Assembly (NCBI RefSeq): GCF_014672835.1
Contig: NZ_CP060244.1
Coordinates: forward strand, 1,467,001 to 1,531,000
Direction: 5' to 3'
DNA from: Entomobacter blattae
Lineage (GTDB): Bacteria; Pseudomonadota; Alphaproteobacteria; Acetobacterales; Acetobacteraceae
Length of the DNA: 64,000 nt
Part shown: piece after piece, positions 1 through 9,186 of the stretch
How positions within the stretch are numbered: position 1 is the first letter of the stretch
Layout: each line of letters starts with the position of its first letter
The notes under the pieces: model-generated
What the model was told of the DNA's origin: nothing
Database searches by the model: none
Seen by the model: the letters and a program-made list of their open reading frames with translations, nothing else
Program-made: the position numbers and the translations under genes

Positions 1-798
1 GGGGTCATGACCATATGGCATGAGAAGATGGCTTACACTGGTTTTTAAACCTGAAAAGGAAAAATCACACCCAGCTCGTCCCACCATGGGGTGGGGGAGA
101 GGATAGGCTTTGGGGTTTCCCTCTTTGGCCAAGGCTTCAAGAGCTGCACCACCTGGCCAACCTAATCCCAGCATTTTGGCAACTTTATCGAAAGCCTCAC
201 CTGCGGCATCGTCAACCGTGCCGCCCAGTTTTCGATAGTCCCCTATTCCTTTCACGGCAATGCACTGGCAATGCCCACCAGATGCCAGAAACAGCAAGTA
301 AGGAAAATCAACCCTGGGGGTATGCCTGAGGGTATGGGGCAAAGGCAGGCGCGGGGTAAGAGCGTGGGCTTCTATATGATTAATGGCGATAAAGGGTTTT
401 TGCCATGCCATGGCCAGGCCCTTGCCCAGGGTGCTGCCGACAATGAGGCCACCGATTAACCCAGGGCCCGTGCTGGCAGCAATAGCAGTGAGCGATTCTA
501 CCTTAAGGGCTGATGCCGCAAGGGTCTGTTCTAACATGCTCGGCAAAAGGGAGAGATGATTACGAGCTGCTATTTCTGGAATAACCCCTCCAAAGGGGGC
601 ATGCTCCATTTGGGAAAAGACCTGTTCTGCCAGGATGGATCCAGCAGAATCCACAATAGCGCAGGCTGTCTCATCGCAGGATGTTTCAATGGCCAGAATA
701 ATAGGGGCTACAGCCATAGGGGGAGAGGTAGATTGTGCAGAGGAGGAGGATGAGGGGGAAAGGGGAGTGGCATTTGGCATGGCTTTTTTGGGATCCAT
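1..798 (-). CDS. tsaD: tRNA N6-threonylcarbamoyladenosine transferase TsaD, 3' end outside window
   Basis: TsaD transfers the threonylcarbamoyl group to A37 of ANN-decoding tRNAs, together with TsaB and TsaE in bacteria. The frame is open from an ATG at 798 to the left edge (266 codons), so the C-terminus lies outside the window. After a Ser/Pro-rich N-terminal extension of about 30 residues comes the ASKHA-fold start [14 protein letters not shown], then [13 protein letters not shown], the metal-binding helix [12 protein letters not shown] with both histidines, and ASGGHCQC. The last visible motif is FSFSGLKTS. The gene diverges from hemC across about 140 bp, an arrangement I know from other alphaproteobacteria. 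An internal ATG near codon 32 ([13 protein letters not shown]) is an alternative start that would remove the extension. The identification is firm; only the start is open. Confidence 0.93.
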   Translation of the reverse strand, partial: MDPKKAMPNATPLSPSSSSSAQSTSPPMAVAPIILAIETSCDETACAIVDSAGSILAEQVFSQMEHAPFGGVIPEIAARNHLSLLPSMLEQTLAASALKVESLTAIAASTGPGLIGGLIVGSTLGKGLAMAWQKPFIAINHIEAHALTPRLPLPHTLRHTPRVDFPYLLFLASGGHCQCIAVKGIGDYRKLGGTVDDAAGEAFDKVAKMLGLGWPGGAALEALAKEGNPKAYPLPHPMVGRAGCDFSFSGLKTSVSHLLMPYGHDP

Positions 799-940
799 AT
801 TTTATATAAGATGTATTTTTTATATAAAATTTATAAATTAAGGCCTTTTAGGAAGAACAGCGTTTGTTTTTTGGGTTTTGTTTACCCAATAGGTACTGTA
901 TATAAATCCTTTTGAATTTTCTTTCTATTATAGCATAATC

Positions 941-2047
941 ATGTCCTCATCACCAATGTCTGCAAAAAAAATCTCTTCACAGGATCGTTTTCCTGAAAGC
1001 GAAGCGCTTCAAAAGGTGGCCGCTGCCGCTATGGAACGCCAGCTTAGGAAAGAGCGAGAGGTTGTTCAAGGCCATAATAAGAAGATTTTACCCTTAAAGG
1101 TAGGCACGCGTGCCTCGCCTTTAGCGTTGGTGCAGACCCGTAATTTTTTAACGATTCTTACACGATTTTGCCCGGTTTTACGCAATATGGGGGCTTTTGA
1201 AGAGCACCAGATTAAAACCACAGGCGATACTGTGCTTAACCGCCGTTTGGCAGAAATTGGGGGAAAAGGGCTTTTTGCTAAGGAGATTCACGAAGCGTTG
1301 CTGCGTGGAGAGGTGGATTTTGCCGTCCATAGCCTTAAGGATTTAGAAACTGAGTTGCCCGATGGGTTAGTGCTCGCTTGCACCATGAAGCGTGAAGATG
1401 TCAGGGATGCTCTTATTCTGGGGCCAGACCTGTATAATATGGATTTTGAAAACCCTTTTGCCGCTCTCCCGCAGGGGGCTGTGGTGGGTTCGTCTTCTGT
1501 TCGGCGGCAAGCCCAGCTTCTTCATGCCCGCCCGGATCTAAAATTCACCCTGATCAGGGGGAATGTGCAAACCAGGCTCGATAAGTTGGCCGGGCGAGAA
1601 TGCCAGGCCTCGCTATTGGCGATGGCCGGGTTGAAACGGCTTGGGCTGGAAAGTCGGGCAGATTTTCCACTTGATCCCACTCTTATGGTCCCTGCGGCAG
1701 GCCAGGGCATTGTTGGCATTACCGTCAGGGCCGATGATATTGAGCTGAGGGAGCTTCTGGCAGCGATTGAAGATTACGAATCCCGTGCGGTGATGACAGC
1801 AGAACGGGCTTTATTGGCCGAATTGGATGGGTCATGCCGCACTCCAATTGGGGGATATGCCCAGTTAATGCCGCTGGTTTCTGGTGGGGAGCCACATCTC
1901 CACCTGACTGGCCTTGTGGCCCGCGAGGATGGCAGCTTCCTTCTCAAACGTTCCATCAGTGGGGCTATTGAGGATGCAGAAAAAATGGGCCGACAGCTCG
2001 GGGCCAGTTTGCGGGCAGATAGCCCTGCGGATATTTTTACAGAATAA
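941..2047 (+). CDS. hemC: Porphobilinogen deaminase (hydroxymethylbilane synthase)
   Basis: HemC condenses four porphobilinogen molecules into hydroxymethylbilane in haem synthesis, in the cytosol. The core begins near residue 50 with LKVGTRASPLALVQT. The frame also shows HSLKDLETELPDG, GSSSVRRQAQL, IRGNVQTRLDKL and VPAAGQGIVGI. The motif LDGSCRTPIGGYA, near residue 298, carries the cysteine that holds the dipyrromethane cofactor. The protein is 368 residues, against about 310-320 usually. The extra length is a charged N-terminus, and an in-frame ATG at 1031 would give a 338-residue product. I see no clear Shine-Dalgarno sequence before either ATG. hemD, normally next, is displaced 2.5 kb downstream by decayed DNA. 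Confidence 0.96.
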   Translation: MSSSPMSAKKISSQDRFPESEALQKVAAAAMERQLRKEREVVQGHNKKILPLKVGTRASPLALVQTRNFLTILTRFCPVLRNMGAFEEHQIKTTGDTVLNRRLAEIGGKGLFAKEIHEALLRGEVDFAVHSLKDLETELPDGLVLACTMKREDVRDALILGPDLYNMDFENPFAALPQGAVVGSSSVRRQAQLLHARPDLKFTLIRGNVQTRLDKLAGRECQASLLAMAGLKRLGLESRADFPLDPTLMVPAAGQGIVGITVRADDIELRELLAAIEDYESRAVMTAERALLAELDGSCRTPIGGYAQLMPLVSGGEPHLHLTGLVAREDGSFLLKRSISGAIEDAEKMGRQLGASLRADSPADIFTE

Positions 2048-2479
2048 GGGGGGTGTTACATTTATGATCGTTTAGGTGAAACATGATCGTTTAGGGGAAT
2101 ATAGTTTAGATAAACATCATAGTTTAGATAAAAAGGGCTTGTCACTCTAGAGTGTGCTTTTTTGGGTTTTTGCGAGCAGTATGTTGAGTTGTAGTTTAGA
2201 GTAGGCGTTGTTGGGAGAAAGAATTCGAGATATTCTGCCTTAAAGTGGGCTTATGATCAAGATTGGCAAAGTTTGGGCTTGTGTTTCAGCAGGAATTTAT
2301 TGGTAAAAAATAGCCTCTCCTCTCCTTATATGGTGAGAATATGGTGAGAACCATGAAAGCGGCCCTCAAAAGCCTGCCTGTTGAAATTGAAGAAATATTG
2401 AAATTGAAGAAATAACTATCATCTTTAGGGACCTTTCATAGCCAGATTATTCGCCATGTAATCCTCAAATCTTATACCG
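2048..2479. repeat. Non-coding stretch with short imperfect tandem repeats after hemC
   Basis: No gene is recognised here. Two copies of a 14-bp unit (catgatcgtttagg, one base differing) lie near 2070-2096, two copies of atagtttagataaa near 2101-2131, and an almost exact 17-bp direct duplication (ttgaaattgaagaaata) near 2379-2415. A 12-bp palindrome, cactctagagtg, followed by a T-run near 2143-2163 might be a weak terminator for hemC. Confidence 0.5.
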
Positions 2480-2857
2480 TCCTTTATCGTATTTGGCTTG
2501 GCCTTGGCTCGTGAGGTGGGGGATTACGGTAAAAACATTAGAAATTATGGGGTGTTCAATGTCTTTCTTGTACCCATAGGAATAGTGCCCCAGGCAATGC
2601 CCAGGCCTGGTTATACTTATAAGGCCTTACACGGTCAGGCGGCTTCCTATTTGCGCCATGGTCGGTTGGGGAGTAAGGCATTTTTTCGGGGGCCTTTCAT
2701 TAATTGCCTTCGTGGTGTTTGCCGTTAGCCAAAGAAAACCAAATTTCTGCAACAGCTAGTGCCCGTGGGGTGGAGGAGTATGGTTCTGTTATTTTCATTG
2801 TAGGTACCCTGCTCCATTATACAGAGGCTCTCTCCTTGCGCAGCTTAAGCTTTAAAT
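2480..2857 (+). pseudogene. Remnant of a sulfate/thiosulfate ABC permease (CysT type)
   Basis: No intact frame exists. At about 2756-2855 one frame reads GVEEYGSVIFIVGTLLHYTE. This resembles the CysT/CysU segment in which an EYGSVIFIAGN-like string follows the permease EAA loop. About 250 bp earlier (2495-2540) another piece reads FGLALAREVGDYGK, which resembles the residues just before that string. Stops and frame changes separate the two. The likeness is to my memory of the family and rests on about 40 residues. A hairpin terminator directly follows, as expected at the end of a former gene. An unrelated origin is possible. Confidence 0.45.
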
Positions 2858-2892
2858 AGAGGCAGGGTATAATAGACCTCTGCCTCTTTTAT
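2858..2892 (+). terminator. Rho-independent terminator after the cysT-like remnant
   Basis: The stem agaggcag / ctgcctct, extended by three pairs past a one-base bulge, is followed by a run of T (tttt att). It stands with no intact gene upstream, so it probably belonged to the decayed permease gene. Confidence 0.6.
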
Positions 2893-2949
2893 TATGGTAA
2901 AGGTGGTTGCTCATTATCAACAGGCCAAGGCAAGGTTTTATTCTCCTTG

Positions 2950-3840
2950 TTAATTGTCCTCCATCTTGAACGATTTGACTATATTAGGTGTCGCTGTTAT
3001 GGGTGTTATCACCTTGGGGGGCTTGTTTTCTTGTTTTCTGCTTGTCGCCCTGTACCGCCAGCACTTTATTACTCCAGATGCAATGATAAAGCCTGTATTA
3101 TTTCTTCCACCATCTAGGGCCGTTATCGGTTCATAAAGGCACGCGTTTGGCATAAGGTGAGCAATATCGTTTGTGGGGATATAAGGGGGATTTGAGAATA
3201 TCACGTCAAACTTCTCTGTTATTTCCCTGATGTTATGGTTTGTTTCTTTACCAGCCATACAAGCAGTGCCCTTACATTGATCAATCTATTTTTGCTTGTG
3301 CTTTTGAGGTTTTCTGTTGTGGTCTAACTGTCATCCACCCAAAAAGCATAAAGTATTTTTGTTTTTTAGCCCTGACAGCTTAGTAAATAGAGTTTTTTTT
3401 ATATTATTCGAAAATCTTCTCTTTGAAAGTAGCTACCCAAAAGAAAGCTAACCAGAGGACAGCCGATCAAGTGAGCATCACTTCTCAAAGATTGGCTGAA
3501 GACCACCTCAAAACCACGCACCCCAGAGTGCTCCAGAAGTGGGCTGCCAGAGTGGGCCAGAGTGGTCTAGAGTGATCCAGAGCGAATGCGAGTATTGAGG
3601 GCAGGTTTTGGATGTGGATTTCTTGCAGCTCTTGGTTATGCAGTCCTAGGTTATGCAGCTCTGGGTTATGAGGAGGAAGATTTACTTGGCGGGTCAGGCA
3701 GGGAAGCGAAAAGATTCTCTATGTCCTCTACTGTCACCATAAAATGGCTACAAGCGTAAAGATGATTGATTTGAGCATTCTTCGTAGCCAGGGCTATAGC
3801 CGCCTCTGAAATATCCGTTCCTGCTTGTTGTCTGAGTGAG
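2950..3840 (-). pseudogene. prmC: Broken prmC: release-factor glutamine methyltransferase remnant in two pieces
   Basis: PrmC methylates the GGQ glutamine of release factors RF1 and RF2. Reading the minus strand, the first piece (about 3840-3690) gives GTDISEAAIALATKNAQ, the SAM-binding part in which DIS is followed by an alanine-rich helix. The second piece (3258-3000) gives FDVIFSNPPYIPTNDIAHLM and then EPITALDGG, containing the NPPY catalytic motif. About 430 bp of unrelated, repeat-bearing DNA separates them, and the C-terminal segment is unlike the family. The first methyltransferase part and the N-terminal domain are missing. PrmC activity is near-essential, so an intact copy probably exists elsewhere and this is a partial extra copy. 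That last point is inference. Confidence 0.75.
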
Positions 3841-3959
3841 AGATAGCCGCATAGGTTGCATCATTCATAGAAGATCAATTCACAACCTTAGGCTGAAAAA
3901 ACAGTAAGGGCCTTTATGGGGTTGCTTGTACCATATGGTTCTTGCGCATTGGAGATTTT

Positions 3960-4320
3960 TTAATCGAAGGAGAGCTCATCTAGATACGGCATGGCTGATT
4001 GCGCACCAGGTTTGGTCACTGCCAGGGCAGAAGCCTTTATCGCTCGTTCAATGGCTTGGTTTAGGGGATAGGTTTTCTGGAAAACACTAAAGGCTCCGCA
4101 AAAACAATCCCCGGCCCCAGTAGTGTCGCCAGTAGTGTCGATAGTATTAACCTTCGGAGCGGGCAGTTATTTTACCTGTTTTTGGTCTAGACTGTAAAGA
4201 ACGCCTTTCTCTCCGTACGTCATAATCATACGTGCAGGGCAAGAGAGAATGATCTCTTCTGGTGTTTGGGTATGATATTGGGCCAGGGAGAAAATTTCGT
4301 GCTCATTAGGAATAAAATAC
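3960..4320 (-). pseudogene. rbsK: Ribokinase-family (PfkB) C-terminal remnant
   Basis: The minus strand encodes the C-terminal third of a PfkB sugar kinase. It begins PNEHEIFSLA, has an in-frame stop after QKQVK, and continues into TTGAGDCFCGAF, the anion-hole/catalytic-base motif with its aspartate. It ends GAQSAMPYLDELSFD at a proper stop (3960-3962). The active-site motif is preceded by a duplicated DTTG caused by a small tandem duplication. The N-terminal two thirds are absent. The resemblance is closest to ribokinase (PNE then TTGAGD, then A.T..GA..S.P). It cannot be functional in this state. Confidence 0.75.
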
Positions 4321-4555
4321 GAAATCAGAGAGCCGATCCCTACGAAAAATTAAAGAGTCCTCCAAAAAATTAAAATGTAGGGTAGTTTGAAATAAAAGAG
4401 TTATGAATCCCCTTTCCTGAAAAGAGAGGATAGTATGGTATGATTCTCTCTGAAGGTCAGGGTTGTTCGATGGGGTTAGTATCTCAGAGAAGCAGGCGGA
4501 AAAGCCAAAGAGGACGGCCAGAGAGATGGCTAAAGAGATGGCCAGAAAAGAAAGT

Positions 4556-5524
4556 ATGGGTATGCGCAATAAAGTTGTTATTACACGCCCCAGGCCCGGC
4601 CTAGAGGAAACGGCCCTGCAGGTTAAGGCCCTAGGTTGGAAACCCCTTTTGGCTCCCATGCAGGTTTTTGCCGAGTTGTTTGCCCCTGATACTCTTTTAC
4701 CCGCCAACCAAGATTTACTACGGCCTTCATCTGGTGAAATGTCCAGAATGAAGCCTAACCTACAAATGGGAGAGCCTCCCTCTCAAGAAGCTTTCCTTTT
4801 AAAGGGAGAGGGATTACAGGCCCTTCTGACAGGCGTTCAGGTTATTCTGGTAACCAGCCGGCAAACAGTACGTTCCCTTCATCGTCTTTGGCCTGCGGCG
4901 GTCGAGAAAAATATTCCCCTTTTTGCTGTGGGAGAGCAAACCGCCCAAGAGGCCTTGGCTTTGGGCTTTTTAGTGGTCAAAAGTGCTGCAGGCACGGCAA
5001 AGGATTTGGCCTTGTTATGTACAGCCTTGTTGAAAACTGATCAGGGGCCACTCTTCTTGGCCTCCGGGAAGGGGGAAGCTGTTGATTTAGCCTGTAACTT
5101 ACATAAAAACGGGTTTTTGTGTATTCATTGCCCGTTATATGAGAGTAGGGAAGTAGAAAACCTGCCAGAAGACTTTTTTCCCAGTTTTTGGCATGGAGAA
5201 ATTGCAGCCATCTTGTTTTTTTCCGGAAAAGCCGCCCAGATTTTTAATATGTTTCTAAGGAAGGGGATAGAGGAGGAAAGGAAAAGAATTCCCCCTTCCT
5301 GGTCCCCTGATACCGTGGGAAGAAAGAAGGTTCAAGGCATACAAACGGATTTTTCCGTGAGAGGGGAAGAGGAGATCCACCAAATTAAAGCCATAGTCAT
5401 GAGTGAAAGAATAAGAAAAATTGTGCAGCAATATCCATGGCACCATATCACCGTGGCAAGCCCTTCCACAGCGCAAGAAATGCTTAAGGCATTAGGAGAA
5501 CATTCACCCTTACACCAAAACTGA
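4556..5524 (+). CDS. hemD: Uroporphyrinogen-III synthase (HemD)
   Basis: HemD closes and inverts ring D of hydroxymethylbilane to give uroporphyrinogen III. From ATG 4556 the protein is 322 residues and begins MGMRNKVVITRPRPGLEETA, the usual family opening. ILVTSRQTVRSL, FAVGEQTAQEALALGF and ASGKGEAVDLA follow, then AILFFSGKAAQIF and the C-terminal TVASPSTAQEML. The frame is open upstream to 4463, but that stretch is low-complexity Lys/Glu and not family-like, so I prefer 4556. The linker between the two lobes, about residues 240-290, is longer than usual and charged. The gene is separated from hemC by a block of remnants, so co-transcription is doubtful. Confidence 0.88.
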   Translation: MGMRNKVVITRPRPGLEETALQVKALGWKPLLAPMQVFAELFAPDTLLPANQDLLRPSSGEMSRMKPNLQMGEPPSQEAFLLKGEGLQALLTGVQVILVTSRQTVRSLHRLWPAAVEKNIPLFAVGEQTAQEALALGFLVVKSAAGTAKDLALLCTALLKTDQGPLFLASGKGEAVDLACNLHKNGFLCIHCPLYESREVENLPEDFFPSFWHGEIAAILFFSGKAAQIFNMFLRKGIEEERKRIPPSWSPDTVGRKKVQGIQTDFSVRGEEEIHQIKAIVMSERIRKIVQQYPWHHITVASPSTAQEMLKALGEHSPLHQN

Positions 5525-5871
5525 AAATAGGCCAGAGCTAGGCCTTGGTGTTTATTATGCTGTTTTCTCTTCTTGTTTTGTCAGCTAGAGCTATTTTTTG
5601 AGGTATGGGCGACAATAATTTTTATATTGGCAGCCCAGGGCCGCGTTTCAGGGCCGTGTTTTGGAGTGGCTCAAGGATTGATGCGGCTGATAACAAGATA
5701 GGTTTTGACAGCTGACCGTTTTTACAGTTGACCATAGATCAGACTGATAGCTCCTACCCAGAGCAAAGGCGAGAACAGGCTTTGCAGTTTCCATCTGCTC
5801 CCCCTCTTCATCCTGAAGCTCAGAAATGATTTCTGTCATAGCTTGGCACGGGATTTCTATATCCTTCCTTT
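5525..5871. other. Non-coding gap between hemD and the dihydroorotase remnant
   Basis: No credible gene or RNA is seen on either strand. There is a small imperfect duplication (cagggccgcgtttcagggccgtgttt near 5636-5663). Confidence 0.5.
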
Positions 5872-6236
5872 CTATGTCCTGCCATTGATAACAGGAACAG
5901 GCTTTGTGGTTGAATGGCTGGCTAGGTCGTAAACTCTTTGTCCCTTTTTCCATGTACCAAGAACACGTCCCTCCATGCCGCGGCCATCAAAAGGGGTATT
6001 TTGTGCTTTTCCTGGCAAGATACCAGCAGTAACCTGCCAAATTCGATTAGGGTGAAACAGGCATAAATCTGCATTTTGGCCAGGGCGGAGTGTGCCGGCT
6101 TCTATTCCTAATATGCGGGCTGGCCCTACTGTAAGCTTATAAAGCATATCAATCATTGAGATATACCCAGAGTGAACTTGCCCAAGGCTTACAGCTAAAA
6201 GGGTTGCTAGACCTGTACCACCTGCTGCTGCCTAGA
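5872..6236 (-). pseudogene. pyrC: Dihydroorotase (PyrC, long type) C-terminal remnant
   Basis: Dihydroorotase cyclises carbamoyl aspartate in pyrimidine synthesis. The minus strand reads AAAGGTGLATLLAVSLGQVH, then LYKLTVGPARILGIEAGTL and NTPFDGRGMEGRVLGTWKKG. This is the C-terminal end of the long bacterial type. An in-frame TAG sits directly before the first alanine of that string. Upstream (6237-6490) no further dihydroorotase sequence is recognisable, so roughly the first 300 residues, including the metal site, are missing. The reading frame from the ATG at 6156 is only 94 codons. Pyrimidine synthesis would need a complete copy elsewhere, or salvage. Confidence 0.85.
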
Positions 6237-6496
6237 CAAGGCGCAAAGCGTAAAACGAATGGCTTTGCCCATACGATGATGAGGAACTGCGCACAAGTCC
6301 CCAGTGATTCTATTGATGTCTAGTCTTCAGTGATGCCCAGTATTCTGGTTACACGTTTCGTGCGCTCTACCTCATCTATAATTTCCATGGCTCTGATCTT
6401 GGATTCTGAGCTTGGGCCCTGATTTTGGGGGTACGGCGCTGAACTTTGTTGGGGCTTTAGCTTTAAGGCGCTTTTGAGTTGGTTCTGTTGTATGGA

Positions 6497-6526
6497 AAGG
6501 GTGCCTTTAAACAGGGCACCCTTTTT
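6497..6526 (+). terminator. Rho-independent terminator
   Basis: The 9-bp stem aagggtgcc / ggcaccctt has a 9-base loop and is followed by T-richer sequence on the plus strand. On the minus strand the T-run is shorter (ttt), but it lies 115-145 bp past the secB stop, so it may also end secB. Confidence 0.7.
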
Positions 6527-6639
6527 AACCCTTTTAGAGCTTGAGTGTTTTTGGGGTTTTATATTTGTTACCCCTTTTAGCCCCTTAGGAAAATGACAGG
6601 AACCAAAGTGGCTAACTAAGTCTCATAGGAAGAGGGGGA

Positions 6640-7251
6640 TTAGGCTTGGCCTGCTGCAGGCTGCTGCTGAAGCTGGTTACGCTTGTTTTGCCACAGGCTT
6701 ACAAAATCTACCGGCTGCAGAACAACAGGGGGGAAGCCGCCATCACGGGTAAGGTCACTGAGAATATTCCGAGCATAGGGGAAAATAAGCCTTGGGACTT
6801 CTACCAGCAAGATGGGTTCTATCATGTCATTGGCCACATTATTGAGGGTTACTATCGCGCAATAGGTCAGTTCTAAAAGGAAGACTGTGCGCCCTGGTTG
6901 GCCGCCTTCTTTTTCAGGGGCCTCGTTGGCTTCGGTTTTTAAAAGCAGGGAAACTTCAAACACCATGGGGGTTTCCTGCAAGCGACTAACCTGCACATCA
7001 ATGTTAATGGCAATGGTGGGGTTGGTTTTAAGGGAGGCAAAAATCTCCGCCCCAGCAGGGACTTCAAAAGAAAGGTCTTTTACATATTGAAGATTGATAG
7101 AAAGAGGAAGAGCCGGGGCGCCTTGTGGCTGGTCTTCTGCCTGGGGGGTGTCTTTGGTGCCTTTTTGGGCATTGGTTTTTGTTTTTTTATCTTCAACGCT
7201 CTCAGCTTTGGTATGATCGGGTTTTGTATTATTTTTTTCAGAGTTTGGCAT
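6640..7251 (-). CDS. secB: Protein-export chaperone SecB
   Basis: SecB is a cytosolic tetramer that holds preproteins unfolded and hands them to SecA. The conserved body starts near residue 50 with LPLSINLQYVKDLSFEVP and includes NPTIAINIDVQ, FLLELTYCAIV and VEVPRLIFPYARNILSDLTRDGGFPP. It ends PVDFVSLWQNK with a Gln/Ala tail. The length is 203 residues against about 155-170 usually. The difference is a charged, lysine-rich N-terminal extension of about 45 residues, plus a Glu/Gly-rich loop (EANEAPEKEGG). The gene diverges from timA, as in many alphaproteobacteria. Confidence 0.95.
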   Translation of the reverse strand: MPNSEKNNTKPDHTKAESVEDKKTKTNAQKGTKDTPQAEDQPQGAPALPLSINLQYVKDLSFEVPAGAEIFASLKTNPTIAINIDVQVSRLQETPMVFEVSLLLKTEANEAPEKEGGQPGRTVFLLELTYCAIVTLNNVANDMIEPILLVEVPRLIFPYARNILSDLTRDGGFPPVVLQPVDFVSLWQNKRNQLQQQPAAGQA

Positions 7252-7728
7252 AAAAGATTCTTTCTTAAACTATAAATATCTGAACAAAGCTCTATTCAGT
7301 AAAACAAGGGGTCTTTATCCATAATAGCTGACCAAATTGCCAGAAAAAGTTACCAGAAAAAGCACATCTTTATGGAAGTGTTACCTAACCACTGATGTGA
7401 ACAAGCAAAACAAGTCTCATGTTAACGTTTTTCATGGGTCTGGGTTTGACTGGGAGTTAGGGCAAGAAGAGAATACACCCTTATTTCTCCATTAACCCTA
7501 CTATGGTAGACCTAAAATGGCTGTTTGTCATCCTCACAGTCGGGGGTGCCCTAGCCTTAAAGACTTTAATTTGATACAAATAACACAAATGTTGAAACTT
7601 TTATAGAGTTTTTATATATTTACTCTAGCTGGCAGCTCTGTTTAGGAGTCCTGAATGAAGAGCAAGACATGGGTTCTCCCACAAGGGTTTTCCCTCAGTA
7701 GAGAGCAGATTTGAAGACTGGATATGTA
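7252..7728. other. Divergent intergenic region between secB and timA
   Basis: The stretch is AT-rich and should hold the two divergent promoters. I see no defensible promoter boxes, no RNA gene and no reading frame with family likeness. A short direct repeat (ccagaaaaag, twice near 7339-7359) is present. Confidence 0.5.
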
Positions 7729-8457
7729 ATGAATTTTTCCTGGGATCATTTTCCTATAGATATTGTAATATTGGCCGCTATTGCAGTCTTTCTGATCTGG
7801 AGGTTACGCTCGGTCATTGGGCGTAATATTGGGTTTGGTTCGCTGTCTTCAGCCCCTTCACCGGGTAAAGCGGCCCCTTCTGCCTTGTTAAGGCCAGCCC
7901 CAGCGGCATTACCTGTTAAGGTTGAAAAGCATATTCCTGCCATGGAAAGCCCGCCAGGCCAGATTTTGCTTGAAATTGCACAGCTCGAAAAGGGCTTTAC
8001 GCCCGCATCCTTTCTGGATGGGGTTGAAATTTCTTTTCGTCGGATTGTCAATGCGTTCGCCGCTGGTGATTTGCCTGTGTTGAAAAATAGCCTTGTCCCC
8101 GCAGCTTACGAGGTTTTCTCGTATGCTGTTATTGCCCGTAATGAGGCCCAGGAAACCCAAAAAACAGAATTAAAGGCCATTCAAAGCCTTACCATTACTG
8201 ATGCCCGTTTAGAACCTGCTCCAGAAATGGGGCCAGATAGGGGGCCAGATAGGGGGGGTGTAGGCAAGAAGGCCCTTATTACCGTTGCCATTGTGAGTGA
8301 CCAAATTAATATGCAGCATGATAAGGAGCAAAAGGTTATAGCTGGGATAGATGCGGTAACGGAAATTATGGATTTATGGACTTTCGTGCGTGTGCTGGGG
8401 AGTCAGACAGCCCCTGGTTCTGCCTCTTGGCTGTTGGAGGAAACCAGCAACGGTTAA
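7729..8457 (+). CDS. timA: Tim44/TimA-domain membrane-anchored protein
   Basis: The protein belongs to the bacterial relatives of mitochondrial Tim44. In alphaproteobacteria TimA is membrane-associated, and its exact role is not settled. From ATG 7729 it is 242 residues. An N-terminal membrane segment (FPIDIVILAAIAVFLIWRL) is followed by a Pro/Ala-rich linker and the globular Tim44-like domain from about residue 85 (FLDGVEISFRRIVNAFAAGD ... LKNSLVPAAYEVF). It ends in a VTEIMDLWTFVR stretch. A TTG at 7711 in the same frame is a possible upstream start. A duplicated GPDRG occurs near residue 175. The secB-timA-mltA-smr order supports the call. Confidence 0.88.
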   Translation: MNFSWDHFPIDIVILAAIAVFLIWRLRSVIGRNIGFGSLSSAPSPGKAAPSALLRPAPAALPVKVEKHIPAMESPPGQILLEIAQLEKGFTPASFLDGVEISFRRIVNAFAAGDLPVLKNSLVPAAYEVFSYAVIARNEAQETQKTELKAIQSLTITDARLEPAPEMGPDRGPDRGGVGKKALITVAIVSDQINMQHDKEQKVIAGIDAVTEIMDLWTFVRVLGSQTAPGSASWLLEETSNG

Positions 8458-8936
8458 ACCCATCGGTGGGGTTCTAACCCTCGGATAGGCCCTTTGTAAG
8501 GGGGTGTTTGGTGTGGTGTTGAGGGAGAGGGTTGTCAGCCTTTCTCAAGAGTTTGAGTTACGCAAGGGGTTCAGTTTCTGCCCCAGATAAAACAAACCTC
8601 AGATAAACAAACGCTTAAGACAAAGGCTCCCTAAGATACAGGGTCTTAGAAAAGGCTCTCGTCATTCCAAGGAATTCCGCATCAAATTGTGTCTGTGATC
8701 CTGTTTTGATCTGTGCCGCCATTTTGATCTGTGACACCGTTTTGAACCGTTTTGATAGGACTCCATTTTTTGGTAAAGTTTTGAAGGCTGTTAGTCTCCT
8801 TGGTGATTTTCCACATGTTAATTTTTTAAAATAGCGTAAGGTCTGGTTAAATCATAAGAGAAAAAACAGGAAAGGTTTTAGCCTTTTATTCTGGTTATCA
8901 CCGCAAGGGGGTTGTTTGTTTTACCCTTCTATGATT
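8458..8936. other. Non-coding region upstream of mltA, first part
   Basis: No gene is recognised. An imperfect repeat built on ttttgatctgtg occurs three to four times near 8688-8760. Confidence 0.5.
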
Positions 8937-9112
8937 TCTTTAGGTCTTTAGGTCTTTAGGTCTTTAGGTCTTTAGGTCTTTAGGTCTTTAGGTCTTTAGG
9001 TCTTTAGGTCTTTAGGTCTTTAGGTCTTTAGGTCTTTAGGTCTTTAGGTCTTTAGGTCTTTAGGTCTTTAGGTCTTTAGGTCTTTAGGTCTTTAGGTCTT
9101 TAGGTCTTTAGG
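8937..9112. repeat. Perfect octanucleotide tandem array, 22 copies
   Basis: The unit tctttagg is repeated 22 times without a visible mismatch (176 bp), ending 74 bp before the mltA start codon. Being a multiple of neither 3 nor a helical turn, copy-number changes would alter spacing and phase of anything placed upstream. Whether it affects mltA expression is inference. Confidence 0.97.
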
Positions 9113-9186
9113 TCTTAGTGAGTTTTTGGGGTAGTTCTTGGCAGGTTGGGTCTTGGGCATTTTGATGGGTATAGAGTAGGCATTTC

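Noticed and set aside
2498-2728. 76-codon frame on the plus strand as a gene
   Set aside because: It covers mixed frames of the permease remnant and has no full domain; treated as part of the pseudogene.
5648-5953. 101-codon minus-strand frame as a gene
   Set aside because: Its first part overlaps the dihydroorotase remnant in another frame and the rest matches no family; it is probably fortuitous.
8937-9112. Octanucleotide array as a CRISPR or origin iteron set
   Set aside because: Units are contiguous with no unique spacers, so not CRISPR. There is no initiator gene or DnaA-type box nearby, so an origin is not supported.
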